Below, piece by piece: positions 11,203 to 11,408 of a stretch of DNA of 11,408 bases; position 1 is the first letter of the stretch; every line of letters begins with the position of its first letter. The notes beneath the pieces were generated by a model. The model was given only the letters and a program-made list of their open reading frames with translations. It did not search any database and was not told the origin of the DNA. The position numbers and the translations under genes are program-made. The stretch lies in assembly GCA_017961625.1 (NCBI GenBank), contig JAGCWY010000018.1:1-11408 (forward strand), in the 5' to 3' direction. Origin of the DNA: Ruminococcus sp. (GTDB taxonomy: Bacteria > Bacillota > Clostridia > Oscillospirales > Ruminococcaceae).

Positions 11203-11408
11203 CTACAAAGGAACTTGATATAAGGCATTGGCTTAACAGCGCTTTTTATGCAGATAAAAAAGCAAAAGCTCTTGATATGCTCGTCAGGCAATGCAGGGAG
11301 CGTGCAGAGGGGCTTTCAAGATGCTCAGAGGGTAACGACAAGGGCAAGAGTGACAGCACTGAAAACGGCACGGAAAACGCTCTTATGAAGCTTTCGGAAA
11401 TGGAACTA
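11199..11408 (+). CDS. DUF1492-like phage protein, 3'-truncated by the window end
   Basis: The first 70 codons are present; the frame is open to the end. ATG 11199 has CGGAGG (11186-11191) 7 bases upstream. The protein is helical with an early WLNSAFYADKKAKALDMLV heptad-like region, a polar Ser/Gly/Asn linker (RCSEGNDKGKSDSTENGTE), then NALMKLSEME. This helix, polar insert and N-(A)-(L/I)-x-K-L-x-E pattern resemble DUF1492 proteins, sigma-like or ArpU/RinA-type regulators often sitting just before late packaging genes. If correct, the window ends at the early-to-late boundary. The DNA-binding half lies outside, so this is moderate. Confidence 0.6.
   Translation, partial: MTTKELDIRHWLNSAFYADKKAKALDMLVRQCRERAEGLSRCSEGNDKGKSDSTENGTENALMKLSEMEL

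Noticed and set aside
1..11408. tRNA, integrase or attachment sites
   Set aside because: I saw no cloverleaf-like sequence, no recombinase motif and no candidate core duplication in this window.

Overview
The window is a stretch of a temperate-type phage or prophage early region, most likely from a Gram-positive host of the Clostridia (Ruminococcus-like). This assignment rests on strong AGGAGG-type ribosome sites, moderate G+C, and the gene set: DUF1351, a Bet-type annealing protein, SSB, a DUF927 ATPase, an SF2 helicase, VRR-NUC, DUF551 and DUF1492. No lineage search was possible, so the host is inference. Every supported gene is on the plus strand and most neighbours overlap by 1 to 29 bases, so the window reads as one or a few long co-transcribed early operons.

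Layout. 1-821: a partial membrane-anchored ORF and two small unknown proteins, separated by a short gap with a hairpin that looks like a terminator for minus-strand transcripts. 821-2368: an orphan C5 cytosine DNA methyltransferase. 2384-4982: recombination block of a DUF1351 coiled-coil protein, Bet/RecT-family annealing protein, metallo-beta-lactamase-fold hydrolase and SSB. 5053-7128: large DUF927 AAA-like ATPase. 7129-7403: the longest gap without an evident gene, with ten copies of a TTGCA-cored octamer around a very AT-rich, palindrome-rich core; this is a candidate replication origin or operator array. 7395-9299: DEAH helicase with a zinc ribbon, a Cys-rich small protein and a VRR-NUC nuclease. 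9271-11202: a tightly packed run of ten small proteins, several Cys-rich, two of them single-span membrane microproteins, one with DUF551. 11199-end: the N-terminal part of a DUF1492-like protein, a family found near the end of early operons before the packaging genes.

How the parts fit. The methyltransferase probably protects phage DNA or marks it. Bet, SSB and DUF1351 form a strand-annealing module; the metallo-hydrolase translationally coupled to Bet is a candidate for the missing nuclease partner. The DUF927 ATPase, SF2 helicase and VRR-NUC look like the replication module, with the iteron-like region between the two ATPase genes as the natural site for them to act.

The most unusual signals are the iteron-like array, and an 18-base translation-start cassette (16 of 18 identical) placed before both ATPase genes, where the best-positioned start codons would be the rare AUU or AUC rather than AUG.
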